Shown here piece after piece: positions 8,898 through 17,536 of a stretch of 64,000 bases of DNA. The notes beneath the pieces are model-generated. The model saw only the letters and a program-made list of their open reading frames with translations, was not told where the DNA came from and ran no database searches. The first letter of the stretch is position 1, and each line of letters opens with the position of its first letter. Origin of the DNA: Temperatibacter sp965603205 (lineage in GTDB: Bacteria > Pseudomonadota > Alphaproteobacteria > Sphingomonadales > Kordiimonadaceae); the NCBI GenBank assembly GCA_965603205.1, contig CBFDCC010000001.1, positions 296,481 through 360,480 of the forward strand, read 5' to 3'. Both the position numbers and the translations under genes were made by a program.

Positions 8898-9174
8898 AAG
8901 CTTTGTTTTCTCACATCGCGGCACCATTTTTCTTAATAAAATAGCATTTTGATACTATTTTTCTGTTATTTTCTTTGTTTAGTATAAATAAAAGATAAAC
9001 CACAGTATGATTAAGTCACAGATGCAGATTTCCCTTCTCCCTTTAAATACTGCGTCCAGCGGAACCGTCACTCCCCCCTTATGTCGGTTCCGCTTTTTAT
9101 TTCAGCTAATATTGGTTATCATGTGTTATTATTTTATATAGTAGCGTGTTTCGGGCGCGTAAGGGGCTTAGGTA
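8898..9174 (+). ncRNA. Intergenic region with candidate small RNA (about 8995-9100)
   Basis: The 277-base gap ends in a strong intrinsic terminator (9058-9100). Upstream there is a -10-like TATAAA at 8983-8988 with a poor -35, which would start RNA near 8995. The predicted RNA of about 105 nt has a weak first hairpin (CAGTAT 9003-9008 with ATACTG 9047-9052) and the terminator hairpin, both with C-rich loops (CCCTTCTCCC and CTCCCCCC) resembling an anti-Shine-Dalgarno sequence. Alternatively the terminator simply ends the lepA-oxygenase transcript after a long 3' UTR. Confidence 0.4.
9058..9100 (+). terminator. Strong intrinsic terminator
   Basis: A ten-bp perfect stem (AGCGGAACCG 9058-9067, CGGTTCCGCT 9085-9094) is followed by TTTTA. 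The 17-base loop contains CTCCCCCC. Confidence 0.85.
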
Positions 9175-9978
9175 ATGAAGTTTAAACAGGGTCTTTTTCT
9201 ACTGGTTATTGGTTTAATAATGACTGGCACAACGCCGTTGCAAGCGCAGCAGGATAGAAGCGCTGCGCAACAAACGGCCTTTGATTTATACCATGCAATT
9301 CGTCAACAAGATCAACCTGAATCGCTGGCGGTGTGGATGCATCGCGCCATTACTATATTTCGCTATGACTGTGAACGCCTAAGAGAATATCAAATCTATC
9401 GCAAAAGCCCCAACATCATTCATATGAAGGTAAAATGTGTAGGTCTGCCTATTTATGGATTAACGGTGGCGTCAAATGGCTATCTATCAGTTTATGGGGG
9501 CAATGGCATGGTCTCAGGGCTGGAAGCTGCTGATGAGCGCATATATAGTTTCCTGCCTGATGGTACACTAGAACCTTATAAGGCACCTGAATTAAAGCAA
9601 TATGTTGATGAAAATATAGCCAGTGATGAAGATATATTCTATATGATTCTCAGCATCGGCTTCGTTGTTCTTGTGATTATAGGTTTTGCGCTGCTCTGGC
9701 TGCGTATTTGGAACAGAGTAGGGCGTAATAGCCGCCAATTCATTGAGATTGAAAGCGAGCTAAAAACAGACATGATTCATGATAGTGATGAGGTATCAGA
9801 AGGCGTTTATAGACACCCTATTGGGCTGTATATTGCCGTTGGGCCAAGGGGGAAAAGGCGCGTTTTCCCAAGTAAATTTACTGCTTGGATATACAATCAT
9901 ATGGGCTTTAAGTTTAGAGAGCTAACCAGCAGTGCTGCTCTTAATCGTTTTGTGGAAGAGGGAGAATCCCAAGAGTAG
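9175..9978 (+). CDS. Hypothetical membrane-anchored secreted protein
   Basis: 267 residues, family not recognised. Residues 1-25 look like a cleavable signal peptide (MKFKQGLFLLVIGLIM...LQAQQ). A periplasmic domain of about 130 residues follows, and then one transmembrane helix near residues 155-178 (MILSIGFVVLVIIGFALLWL) with a basic cytoplasmic side (RIWNRVGRNSR). The C-terminal 80 residues, predicted cytoplasmic, include GLYIAVGPRGKRR. Two Cys in the periplasmic part (ERLREY and KVKCVG regions) could form a disulfide. It stands alone between a terminator and a convergent small membrane protein gene. Confidence 0.7.
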   Translation: MKFKQGLFLLVIGLIMTGTTPLQAQQDRSAAQQTAFDLYHAIRQQDQPESLAVWMHRAITIFRYDCERLREYQIYRKSPNIIHMKVKCVGLPIYGLTVASNGYLSVYGGNGMVSGLEAADERIYSFLPDGTLEPYKAPELKQYVDENIASDEDIFYMILSIGFVVLVIIGFALLWLRIWNRVGRNSRQFIEIESELKTDMIHDSDEVSEGVYRHPIGLYIAVGPRGKRRVFPSKFTAWIYNHMGFKFRELTSSAALNRFVEEGESQE

Positions 9979-9989
9979 GTCACTTTTTG

Positions 9990-10202
9990 TTATTTAGACC
10001 CCGGAGGATCCCATGTAATGCCCGTTGTTGTTGAGAAAAGATGTGCGCAAAGTGCTATGACAAAAAACATGGCTGTAATCTGTATATACATATAGGGTAC
10101 CAGCGGCGGATTGCCGGGGGTATAATTACGTTCTTTCCAAAAGCCCCAGCCAGCAACGGCGAGCGCGATGATTAGATAAAGTATATTTTCAACATTAGTC
10201 AT
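9990..10202 (-). CDS. Small membrane protein, unknown function
   Basis: 70 residues with two predicted transmembrane helices (ILYLIIALAVAGWGFW and MYIQITAMFFVIALCAHLF) joined by a short polar loop (KERNYTPGNPPLVP). The P-Y-x-Y-x-Q...AHL pattern resembles small conserved inner-membrane proteins of alphaproteobacteria, recalled from experience and not checked. It converges with the preceding membrane protein gene with an 11-base gap. Confidence 0.6.
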   Translation of the reverse strand: MTNVENILYLIIALAVAGWGFWKERNYTPGNPPLVPYMYIQITAMFFVIALCAHLFSTTTGITWDPPGSK

Positions 10203-10373
10203 CTATTATTATCTTCATAGCGTAGGTTAAATAACAGCAGTTTAGGGTGTATAAATGTTTAGCCAGCCGTTGAACAGCATATTTAGTTAAATTTTTTGTG
10301 ACTATGAAAAAGCTTCAAGCTTTGATAGCGTGCAGGCACGTTTGGGACACATTGGGCATTAGGGACATTTATA

Positions 10374-12434
10374 ATGATAAAATCAACAAAACTATTATCA
10401 GGTATCACAGGATTAATCGCAGCAAGTTTAATTGCACTTTCACCTAGTGTGTCTGCTTTGGATACATCCTCAGCACTTATGGATTATAGCGATATTTTCG
10501 GCCTTGAATATGCAGCAAATCCCCGCATTAGCCCTGATGGCAAACATGTGATCTATGAGCGTCGTAGCCAAGATGTTATGAGCGATAGTACCCGCACAAA
10601 TATTTGGCAGGTGGCGCTAGATGGAACCGATCATCGTCCCCTGTTGTCGGGCAAAGCAAATTACCGTATGCCGCGCTATTCAAAGGACGGCAAACGCCTA
10701 GCCTATATTTCGTCGATTGAAGGTAAAAACCAGCTTTATGTGCGTTGGTTAGACACCGCGCAAACCGCGCGCGTGACCGATTTGCACTATGCACCAAGTT
10801 CCGTATCATGGTCGCCTGATGGTAAATGGTTGGCATTTTCTATGTTTGTAAAAGCCAAGGATAAAACCATATTTAAGGATATGCCTGCCAAGCCAAAAGG
10901 CGCGAAATGGGCAGGAACAGCAAAATATATTGATCGCACGTCTTATCGATCAAACGGCGCTGGTTTCTTGCCGCGTGGATTTAGTCATATATTTGTCGTA
11001 CCTGCTGATGGCGGCTCACCGCGACAGATAACCAGTGGTGATTTTCATCATCGCGGCGCGATCAACTGGACGGCTGACAGTGCCAGCGTGATCATTGCGG
11101 CCGACCGTCATAAGGATTGGGAAAATCGCCCAGGTGAGAGTGATCTCTATAGCGTGAATGTAACAACGGGTGCGACTGAAAATCTTACAAGCCGTGAGGG
11201 TCGTGATGGCGGCGCTGTTATTAGTCCTGACGGTTCAAAGATCGCATATGTACGCGTTGAAGAACGCCTGATGCCGAGCCAAAATGGCCATTTAATTGTG
11301 ATGAATTTGGATAGCACTGGTCTTGTTGATCTAACGCCTGATCTGGACCGTAATGTTAGCGGCATTCAATGGGCTGCGGACGGCAAAGGTTTGTATTTTC
11401 AATATGCTAATAACGGTCAGGGGCAAGCTGCCTATGTGAATCTATCAGGTAAGCGCCGTGTTATCACAGGCAAGCTTGGTGGCCAGTCATTGGGGCGTCC
11501 TTATACGTCTGGCGAGTTCCGCGCCCTGAGTGATGGTCGTGTTGTTTTCACTCTGAGTAAAACAGATCGTCCAGCTGATCTGGCCATTGTTGACCGCATT
11601 GGTCGCATCACCCAATTAACCCATTTGAATGAAGACCTACTTGCTCATAAGACACTGGCTGCGGTGAAAGAGATGACGGTTAAGTCATCGGTTGATGGGC
11701 GTGATCTTCATGCGTGGGTGGCAGTGCCTCCGGGATTTGATGCTAGTAAAAAATACCCGCTTATTCTTGAGATTCATGGTGGCCCTCATACGGCGTATGG
11801 CCCTAATTTCACTGCTGAGATTCAATTGATGGCGGCTAAGGGTTATGTCGTTGTTTGGGGTAATCCACGCGGTAGTACCTCCTACGGCGAAGAATTTGCT
11901 AATCTCATTCAAAATAACTATCCAAGTCAGGATTATAACGATTTGATGGATATGGTTGATGGCGTTATTGGCCAGGGATATGTGGACAAGGATCAGCTTT
12001 ATGTCACGGGTGGGTCTGGTGGCGGCGTGCTGACGGCTTGGATCGTTGGTAAAACCGATCGTTTCCGCGCTGCTGTTGTGGCTAAACCAGTGATCAATTG
12101 GATCAGCTTTACGCTGACAGCTGACATGACGGCCTATGCGGCTAAATATTGGTTCCCAGGTAAGCCTTGGGATCATTTTGATCATTACTGGAAACGCTCA
12201 CCACTATCGTTGGTTGGTAATGTAAAAACACCAACAATGCTGCTGACGGGTGAGGTGGATTACCGCACACCGATTAGCGAGACTGAGCAATATTACCAAG
12301 CCTTGAAATTACAAAAGGTCGATACAGCGATGGTGCGTATAGCCAAGGCTAATCACGGCATTGCAAGCCGCCCAAGTAACCTTATACAAAAGATAGGTAA
12401 TATCATGGCGTGGTTCGAGAAGTATAAGAAGTAA
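10374..12434 (+). CDS. Secreted S9-family serine peptidase (acylaminoacyl-peptidase/prolyl oligopeptidase type)
   Basis: 686 residues. A signal peptide (KSTKLLSGITGLIAAS...SVSALD) indicates export. The middle is a WD40-like PD40 beta-propeller with repeated pattern NPRISPDGKHVIYERR, SWSPDGKWLAF and VISPDGSKIAYVR. The C-terminal alpha/beta-hydrolase has the nucleophile S548 in GGSGGG, D629 (GEVDYRTP) and H661 (KANHGI), so the triad is complete. It cleaves short peptides, probably in the periplasm. The start ATG follows an AGGGAC-like site. Monocistronic; a palindromic repeat element follows. Confidence 0.93.
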   Translation: MIKSTKLLSGITGLIAASLIALSPSVSALDTSSALMDYSDIFGLEYAANPRISPDGKHVIYERRSQDVMSDSTRTNIWQVALDGTDHRPLLSGKANYRMPRYSKDGKRLAYISSIEGKNQLYVRWLDTAQTARVTDLHYAPSSVSWSPDGKWLAFSMFVKAKDKTIFKDMPAKPKGAKWAGTAKYIDRTSYRSNGAGFLPRGFSHIFVVPADGGSPRQITSGDFHHRGAINWTADSASVIIAADRHKDWENRPGESDLYSVNVTTGATENLTSREGRDGGAVISPDGSKIAYVRVEERLMPSQNGHLIVMNLDSTGLVDLTPDLDRNVSGIQWAADGKGLYFQYANNGQGQAAYVNLSGKRRVITGKLGGQSLGRPYTSGEFRALSDGRVVFTLSKTDRPADLAIVDRIGRITQLTHLNEDLLAHKTLAAVKEMTVKSSVDGRDLHAWVAVPPGFDASKKYPLILEIHGGPHTAYGPNFTAEIQLMAAKGYVVVWGNPRGSTSYGEEFANLIQNNYPSQDYNDLMDMVDGVIGQGYVDKDQLYVTGGSGGGVLTAWIVGKTDRFRAAVVAKPVINWISFTLTADMTAYAAKYWFPGKPWDHFDHYWKRSPLSLVGNVKTPTMLLTGEVDYRTPISETEQYYQALKLQKVDTAMVRIAKANHGIASRPSNLIQKIGNIMAWFEKYKK

Positions 12435-12487
12435 GTTATTGTTATAAGCGCTCACAGCGCCGCGCAGGCTTTTGCAACATAGGTTGC

Positions 12488-12612
12488 GCCTCGCGCTCGC
12501 TCGGTACACGCTCACAAATGCTCGCTATTATATAGAGAGCGATTAGCGATCGTACCGAACGACCGTGAGGCCGAGCTTATGCGAGGATAGCCACGAGTGG
12601 CGCTTGAACGGT
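12488..12612. repeat. Palindromic intergenic repeat element, copy 1
   Basis: Two 20-base arms, 12488-12507 and 12552-12571, match at 17 of 20 positions as an inverted repeat with a 44-base loop. They adjoin a repeat core (about 12571-12612) that is the reverse complement of sequence at 54094-54135 and 54374-54415. A shortened copy is at 21378-21424. The shared core contains GTGGCTATCC(C/T)CGCAT flanked by CCGTTCA. It lies between convergent genes, where such elements commonly accumulate. Confidence 0.75.
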
Positions 12613-12637
12613 CAGCTATTAATTAAGACCGTATCTT

Positions 12638-14326
12638 TTACTCTTGGACGTATATAATCTCGCCGTCAACAATGGTTAGCACCACATTGGTGGTTAAGAT
12701 GTTCGCCTCGGGCATGGTCATAATATCACCAGAAAAGGCGGTGAAATCAGCGCGCTTACCCACAGTGATAGAGCCAAGCTTATCTTCTTGGAAGGCAGCT
12801 TCGGCAGGCCAGATTGTGAACATTTTCAAGGCCTCTTCTCGTGTTACAGCTTCTTCTAGGTGCCAGTTATCTGCGCTGAAACCTGTCATGTCTTTGCGGG
12901 AAACAGCAGCGTAAAACTCGATGCGAGGATCGCCGCGTTCAACAGGGGCGTCAGAGCCGCCAACAACAATCACACCTGAATTGATCAGGCTTTTCCACGC
13001 GTAGGCACCATATAAGCGGTTATCGCTGAGACGCGCAGGGGCGAAATGCATATCACCAATGGCGTGGGATGGCTGCATGGATGGGATAACACCCATTTGA
13101 TTAAAGCGTGGGATATCCTCTGGGTTTATAATCTGTGCATGTTCAATGCGCCAGCGTGGCTCGGCTATTTTGCGGGCCTCAGATGGAACCTCAGCAAATA
13201 TTTTCTGATACCAGTCGAGCACTAAACGGTTACCCATATCACCAATGGCATGGGTATTAATCTGAAGGCCGTCCATTAGCGCGCGGCGCATAATAGGCAG
13301 GGCATCATCTTCTTTCATCATGATTAGGCCGTGCGTATCAGCGTCAGAATATGGCTCGATGAGCGCTGCACCACGTGAACCCAGTGCGCCATCCATATAC
13401 ATTTTAATAGCACGTGTGACAATGCGACCATTATTGCTGCCGCGAGGACCACTATCAAATAGCTTGCCAGCGTCACCCATATCAACAGAGTTATAGACGC
13501 GTATTTTCATGATGCCTTCATCGGCTAGGCGTTCCATAATAGGCACCTCAGCCCAAGGCGTCGACATAGAATGTGTGCCCGTCCATCCATACTTTGCGTA
13601 AACTTCACTGCCTTTTGCTAATGCTTGGGCCCTACGCTCATCTGTCATCGCGGGTAGAAGCGGTGTAATAAGGCTCATCGCAGCATCAATCAGCATGCCA
13701 GTAGGCTCACCAAGTGCATTTTTAAGGATGTCGCCACCAAAAGGGGCTTTGGTGTCACTTGTTATGCCAGCTGCTTTTAAAGCAGCAGAGTTGGCAACCA
13801 TGGCGTGACCGTCAGAACGCTCTAATATAACAGGGATATCACTAATAATCTCATCAAGATCCCAGCGACTAGGGAAGCGCTTTTCAGGCCAATGTGTTTC
13901 AATCCAACCACGCCCGAATACAATATCCTCTTTATAGGTTTTATGCCATTCAACGATTGTTTGTTTTAGCGCCTTGATGGAGAGAGTGCCTTCTAAATTT
14001 AAGGTAAGCTCGCGCTCGCCAACGCCCGCGATATGCGAGTGACCATCAGTAAATCCAGGGTATAGAGAAGCACCAGACAGAGAGATGACTGTGGTTGACG
14101 TATCCATATAGGCACCAGCACCTAGTTTATTACCAGCGTAAACAATGATACCGTCTTTAACGGCCACAGCCTCTACATTAGGATTATTGTCATCGGCAGT
14201 ATAGATATTGCCTTCCCAGATAATCATGTCGGCCGGCCCCGCAATCGCGTCCTGTGCAGCCGTTGCTGTTGTGAATAGGCCTATAGCCATTAAAAGTTTA
14301 GTCAGTAAGTTGAGGCGCTTCATCAT
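12638..14326 (-). CDS. Secreted amidohydrolase (YtcJ-like, amidohydrolase family 3)
   Basis: 562 residues with a signal peptide (MMKRLNLLTKLLMAIGLF...AQDAIA). It has the composite beta-domain of metal-dependent amidohydrolases (IIWEGNIYTADDNNP), then the TIM barrel with metal ligands H96 and H98 (GFTDGHSH), the segment RIEHAQIINPED, NTHAIGD and SDAPVERGDPR. Members hydrolyse amide or formamide bonds; the substrate is unknown. Predicted periplasmic. Divergent from the O-glycosylation ligase-like gene. Confidence 0.9.
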   Translation of the reverse strand: MMKRLNLLTKLLMAIGLFTTATAAQDAIAGPADMIIWEGNIYTADDNNPNVEAVAVKDGIIVYAGNKLGAGAYMDTSTTVISLSGASLYPGFTDGHSHIAGVGERELTLNLEGTLSIKALKQTIVEWHKTYKEDIVFGRGWIETHWPEKRFPSRWDLDEIISDIPVILERSDGHAMVANSAALKAAGITSDTKAPFGGDILKNALGEPTGMLIDAAMSLITPLLPAMTDERRAQALAKGSEVYAKYGWTGTHSMSTPWAEVPIMERLADEGIMKIRVYNSVDMGDAGKLFDSGPRGSNNGRIVTRAIKMYMDGALGSRGAALIEPYSDADTHGLIMMKEDDALPIMRRALMDGLQINTHAIGDMGNRLVLDWYQKIFAEVPSEARKIAEPRWRIEHAQIINPEDIPRFNQMGVIPSMQPSHAIGDMHFAPARLSDNRLYGAYAWKSLINSGVIVVGGSDAPVERGDPRIEFYAAVSRKDMTGFSADNWHLEEAVTREEALKMFTIWPAEAAFQEDKLGSITVGKRADFTAFSGDIMTMPEANILTTNVVLTIVDGEIIYVQE

Positions 14327-14497
14327 TCTCTCCTGAAATAGTCATCTTATAGGTATCTGGTCATAGGTATCAGGAAAGCGGTAGCCAATGTCAAGCTTTC
14401 GCCTGATGATTATTGGCCTATGGCTATCTGTGAGGTGATATGATATCCAGAAGAAGAGACGTAGTTACCGTTTTTTAAATATAGGCGATAGAGTCAT
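14327..14497. other. Divergent promoter region
   Basis: 171 AT-rich bases between the amidohydrolase gene (minus) and the ligase-like gene (plus). No clear operator, hairpin or ORF seen. Confidence 0.35.
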
Positions 14498-15772
14498 ATG
14501 CGTGGTTATTTTGTACTGCTAACGGTTATGGTTTGGGTGCCAATTGCACTGTTTAAACCGCACGTAGGCATTTTGGTATGGAACTGGATTTCCCATATGA
14601 ACCCTCATGTGGGTGTGGGTAATTTTGTTGAAACATTTCCGCTATTGGACGCTGTGGCGGGTGTGACCATCATTGGTTTGTTTGTATCAAAAGAGCCTAG
14701 ACGATTACCAAGTCACCCATTGCTTGTGGCGTTAGTTTTGTATTTTTTATGGGTCGCTATAACAACATTTTTTGCGATGAATACCGAGCTTGCTCTACCT
14801 AAATATATTGCCCTGATGAAGGTGATGTTATTTTGTTTGATGATTATGATTGTTATGCAGACCCCTAACAGGCTACGTGCCTTTGTTTGGGTGATGTCGC
14901 TCTCGCTTGCCTATACCGCGATTAAAGGCGGGCTTTTCACGCTGGCGACAGGTGGTGGTGCGCGTGTGCAGGGTGCGGGCGGCATGATGGAGGATAATAA
15001 CCAACTTGCGATGGCGTTGGCGATGTTTTTACCCATAGCATTCTATTTCTATAAACATCCGCCCATTGATAAATTACGCTATCCAATGTTGGGCATGAGT
15101 ATTTTAACCCTAGCTGCGACAGTGGGGACCCAGTCGCGTGGTGGCCTCGTCGCCCTTGTGGCGGTCATGGGGATGGGCTTTTTAAAATTAAAGAGCAAAT
15201 TTAAGATCATGGCTGTGGCGGTGCCAATAGTGATCATTGGCTTTACCTTGTTGCCCGACACATGGAAAAACCGCATGGCAACGACAGAAAATGCGGTAGA
15301 AGATCAATCCTTTCTAGGGCGGGTAGCTATGTGGAAATTTGGTATGAATGTGGCAGGTGAATACCCTGTAACAGGTGGCGGGTTTCTGGTGAATTTTGAT
15401 GAAGAGGCACGGCAAATATTTATGCCAGCTGGTTATAAAGGACGGGCATTCCACTCAATCTATTTTGAGGTTTTGGGCGAGCATGGTTATGTGGGCTTGT
15501 TACTGTTTTTGACCGTAATGTTTACAGGGTATTACGCTGCAGGTTCTACGGCGAAGGAGCTGAGGCCCTATCCAGATCTACACTGGCTTGGTGATTTGTC
15601 GGGGGCGCTTCAGATCAGCATTGTTGGGTACGCGGTTGGGGGATTAACCGTTAACATCGCAACATTTGACTTTTATTTTCATGTTATGGCGCTGATTGTG
15701 GTCATTAGTGTAGTAAGTGACCGGATGCTAGCGGCGCGTCAAGATATAGCAAAAGGCTTTTCGCCCTATTAG
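14498..15772 (+). CDS. Putative O-glycosylation/O-antigen ligase, Wzy-like polytopic membrane protein (exosortase-A-associated type)
   Basis: 424 residues with about ten transmembrane helices. The N-terminus (VPIALFKPHVGILVWNWISH, MNPH) matches the family often found with exosortase A exopolysaccharide loci. The conserved Wzy_C/ligase region is GTQSRGGLVALVAV and the large periplasmic loop holds FHSIYFEVLGEHGYVGLLLF. Members join or polymerise lipid-linked glycans at the periplasmic face. No exosortase, PEP-CTERM protein or glycosyltransferase gene is in the window, so this is an orphan copy. Its stop is two bases from the stop of a convergent small membrane protein gene. Confidence 0.82.
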   Translation: MRGYFVLLTVMVWVPIALFKPHVGILVWNWISHMNPHVGVGNFVETFPLLDAVAGVTIIGLFVSKEPRRLPSHPLLVALVLYFLWVAITTFFAMNTELALPKYIALMKVMLFCLMIMIVMQTPNRLRAFVWVMSLSLAYTAIKGGLFTLATGGGARVQGAGGMMEDNNQLAMALAMFLPIAFYFYKHPPIDKLRYPMLGMSILTLAATVGTQSRGGLVALVAVMGMGFLKLKSKFKIMAVAVPIVIIGFTLLPDTWKNRMATTENAVEDQSFLGRVAMWKFGMNVAGEYPVTGGGFLVNFDEEARQIFMPAGYKGRAFHSIYFEVLGEHGYVGLLLFLTVMFTGYYAAGSTAKELRPYPDLHWLGDLSGALQISIVGYAVGGLTVNIATFDFYFHVMALIVVISVVSDRMLAARQDIAKGFSPY

Positions 15773-15773
15773 T

Positions 15774-16070
15774 TTATTGATTGTCTGCGTCATCGTCATT
15801 TTTTTGCATGAACTGTAGATTTTGTGGGCCGCGTCTGCGCCTTAGGAATTTCAGGCCGAGTATCACAATCAAAGCGACACCAATAATACTCAGCAGCATT
15901 ATAGCAGCGCCAATTGCCATGGGGCCAATATCATAAGCGCTCCGACAGGTGAGTGCATTATCATCGCAGATAAAAAATCGAAAAGCCGCGTAAACAACAA
16001 GCGACAATAGCATAAGCCCCAGTACTGGTCGGACGGAGGCATAGATGGATTTTTTAGGGTGAGTATTCAT
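15774..16070 (-). CDS. Small membrane protein, unknown function
   Basis: 98 residues with two transmembrane helices (VLGLMLLSLVVYAAFRFF and MAIGAAIMLLSIIGVALIVI), a short loop with two Cys (FICDDNALTCRS) that could be disulfide-linked, and a basic-then-acidic cytoplasmic tail (LRRRRGPQ...NDDDADNQ). Family not recognised. It lies 44 bases downstream of pspF on the same strand, so it may be read through from pspF; a role in envelope stress is only a guess. Confidence 0.6.
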   Translation of the reverse strand: MNTHPKKSIYASVRPVLGLMLLSLVVYAAFRFFICDDNALTCRSAYDIGPMAIGAAIMLLSIIGVALIVILGLKFLRRRRGPQNLQFMQKNDDDADNQ

Positions 16071-16114
16071 GTGGGTATTATGGACCGCTGCGCGAATGGG
16101 CGCAAGCTGGTTTG

Positions 16115-17137
16115 TTATAATAACGTATGTTTTTTCATGGCATGGCGTAATTGATCGTAGCTAAGGTGTAGATGGCGGGCTGTGCTGCGCTGATTAAACT
16201 TATGTAGGCCAAGGGCGTGTGTGATTAGAGTTTTTTCATGGGTGTTTAATTTTGCACGTAGATCAAAAGGACCAGAAGGCAAGACTGTTTCTGCCACTAT
16301 TTCTGCCACTGCTTTGTCAGTTTGCGTAGAAGGTTGATCGGCGGTAGCTGTCAAAACTGGTGGCCTAAAGGGACTGTCAAAAGGATCAAAGACAATGTCA
16401 TTAAGAGGGGCCTCGCCGTCCCATGCACGATAGACGGCGCGCTCTATCACATTTTTAAGTTCACGAATGTTGCCGGGCCATTGATGGTTTAGTAATCTGG
16501 TTACGGCGTCTTCAGTAAAGCCTGGAAATTGCAGCCATTCTTGCTCTGTAGCCATTTGCCGTCCAAAAAACTCAGCCAGTATTTCTATATCCTCTTGGCG
16601 TTCTCTTAAAGGCGGTACGGTGATAACATCAAAGGCTAATCTATCGAGTAGGTCATGGCGAAACGCGCCGCGGTCAGCAGCAGCAGGCAGGTCGATATTA
16701 GTGGCGCCTAAAACACGCACATCTACCTTGACGGTCTCGTTACCGCCAATACGCTCAAATTCACCATATTCGATGATGCGCAGTAGTTTCTCTTGCGCGG
16801 CGGGGGTTAAGGTGCCGATCTCATCAAGAAATAAGGTGCCACCATCAGCGGCTTCAAAACGACCAATACGGCGCTTGCTTGCGCCTGTGAAGGCACCAGC
16901 CTCATACCCAAACAGTTCGCTGTCTAATAAATTTTCAGGCAAGGCAGCGCAATTCATTTTTTGATAGCCCTTGTCCCAGCGCTGAGACAAGTAATGCAGG
17001 CGTGCGGCAATCAGCTCTTTTCCCGTGCCGCGCTCGCCGATCACCAGCACGGACCGCTCCATGGGCGCAGCATGGCTGATCTGGTCCATAACGTCTAAAA
17101 AGGCGGGGCTTTCGCCAATGATTTTTATATCTACCAT
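16115..17137 (-). CDS. pspF: PspF, sigma-54 enhancer-binding activator of the phage-shock operon
   Basis: 340 residues with no N-terminal receiver domain, as expected for PspF. The AAA+ domain has Walker A GERGTGKE (34-41), the sigma-54 contact loop GAFTGA (81-86), Walker B GGTLFLDEIG and the arginine-finger region, and the C-terminus ends in a Fis-type helix-turn-helix (RSTARHLHLSYDQL). It activates sigma-54 RNA polymerase at the pspA promoter and is held inactive by PspA in known systems. It is divergent from pspABC, whose sigma-54 promoter is 125 bases upstream of the pspF start. Confidence 0.95.
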   Translation of the reverse strand: MVDIKIIGESPAFLDVMDQISHAAPMERSVLVIGERGTGKELIAARLHYLSQRWDKGYQKMNCAALPENLLDSELFGYEAGAFTGASKRRIGRFEAADGGTLFLDEIGTLTPAAQEKLLRIIEYGEFERIGGNETVKVDVRVLGATNIDLPAAADRGAFRHDLLDRLAFDVITVPPLRERQEDIEILAEFFGRQMATEQEWLQFPGFTEDAVTRLLNHQWPGNIRELKNVIERAVYRAWDGEAPLNDIVFDPFDSPFRPPVLTATADQPSTQTDKAVAEIVAETVLPSGPFDLRAKLNTHEKTLITHALGLHKFNQRSTARHLHLSYDQLRHAMKKHTLL

Positions 17138-17261
17138 ATGAATACCATTAGTTAGTGTAATTTACTAAAATATAGTAGTTTGCACATATATAGTCAAGTG
17201 CGCATCTCTAAAATAAAATATTTATTGAGTATTATCAATGTGTTACGATTTTTCAAAAAAC

Positions 17262-17277
17262 TGGCACGAGGGCTGCA
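17262..17277 (+). promoter_or_regulatory. Sigma-54 promoter of pspABC
   Basis: TGGCACGAGGGCTGCA fits the sigma-54 consensus (TGGCACG-N4-TTGCA) with GG at -24 (17263-17264) and GC at -12 (17275-17276). RNA should start near 17288. It lies in the gap between pspF and pspA, as expected for PspF control. Confidence 0.88.
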
Positions 17278-17287
17278 ATATAGTTCT

Positions 17288-17536
17288 CATAACGAAGAAT
17301 AAAACAAAGAAACAGCGTTATGCCCCGATCTTAAGAAGCCCATAAGGGCCACAAGATGAATGCAAAAAAGGTCTTTAAAACCAGGCAAAGGGGGAGACAG
17401 CACGGAAACGACAATAAACGGCCCGAGACTATGCAGCGAGAATAGCAAATAAAGGTCCGAGCCACGACAGCGAGAAAACACACTTGATAAAAAGGTAAAA
17501 GCCAATCAAGTGATAACAATAAAAAAGGAACGAACT
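17288..17536 (+). promoter_or_regulatory. Long purine-rich 5' leader of pspA
   Basis: About 250 nt separate the predicted start site from the pspA ATG. The leader holds an imperfect direct repeat (17416-17446 and 17451-17479, sharing C-CCGAG and CAGCGAGAA), a hairpin CACTTGAT (17481-17488)/ATCAAGTG (17505-17512) just before the ribosome site AAGGAA (17525-17530), and a possible 29-codon basic ORF (17356-17445). Confidence 0.5.

Noticed and set aside
17287..17519. Two overlapping minus-strand open frames in the pspA leader
   Set aside because: Hydrophobic low-complexity translations with no ribosome sites, opposite a purine-rich transcribed leader.
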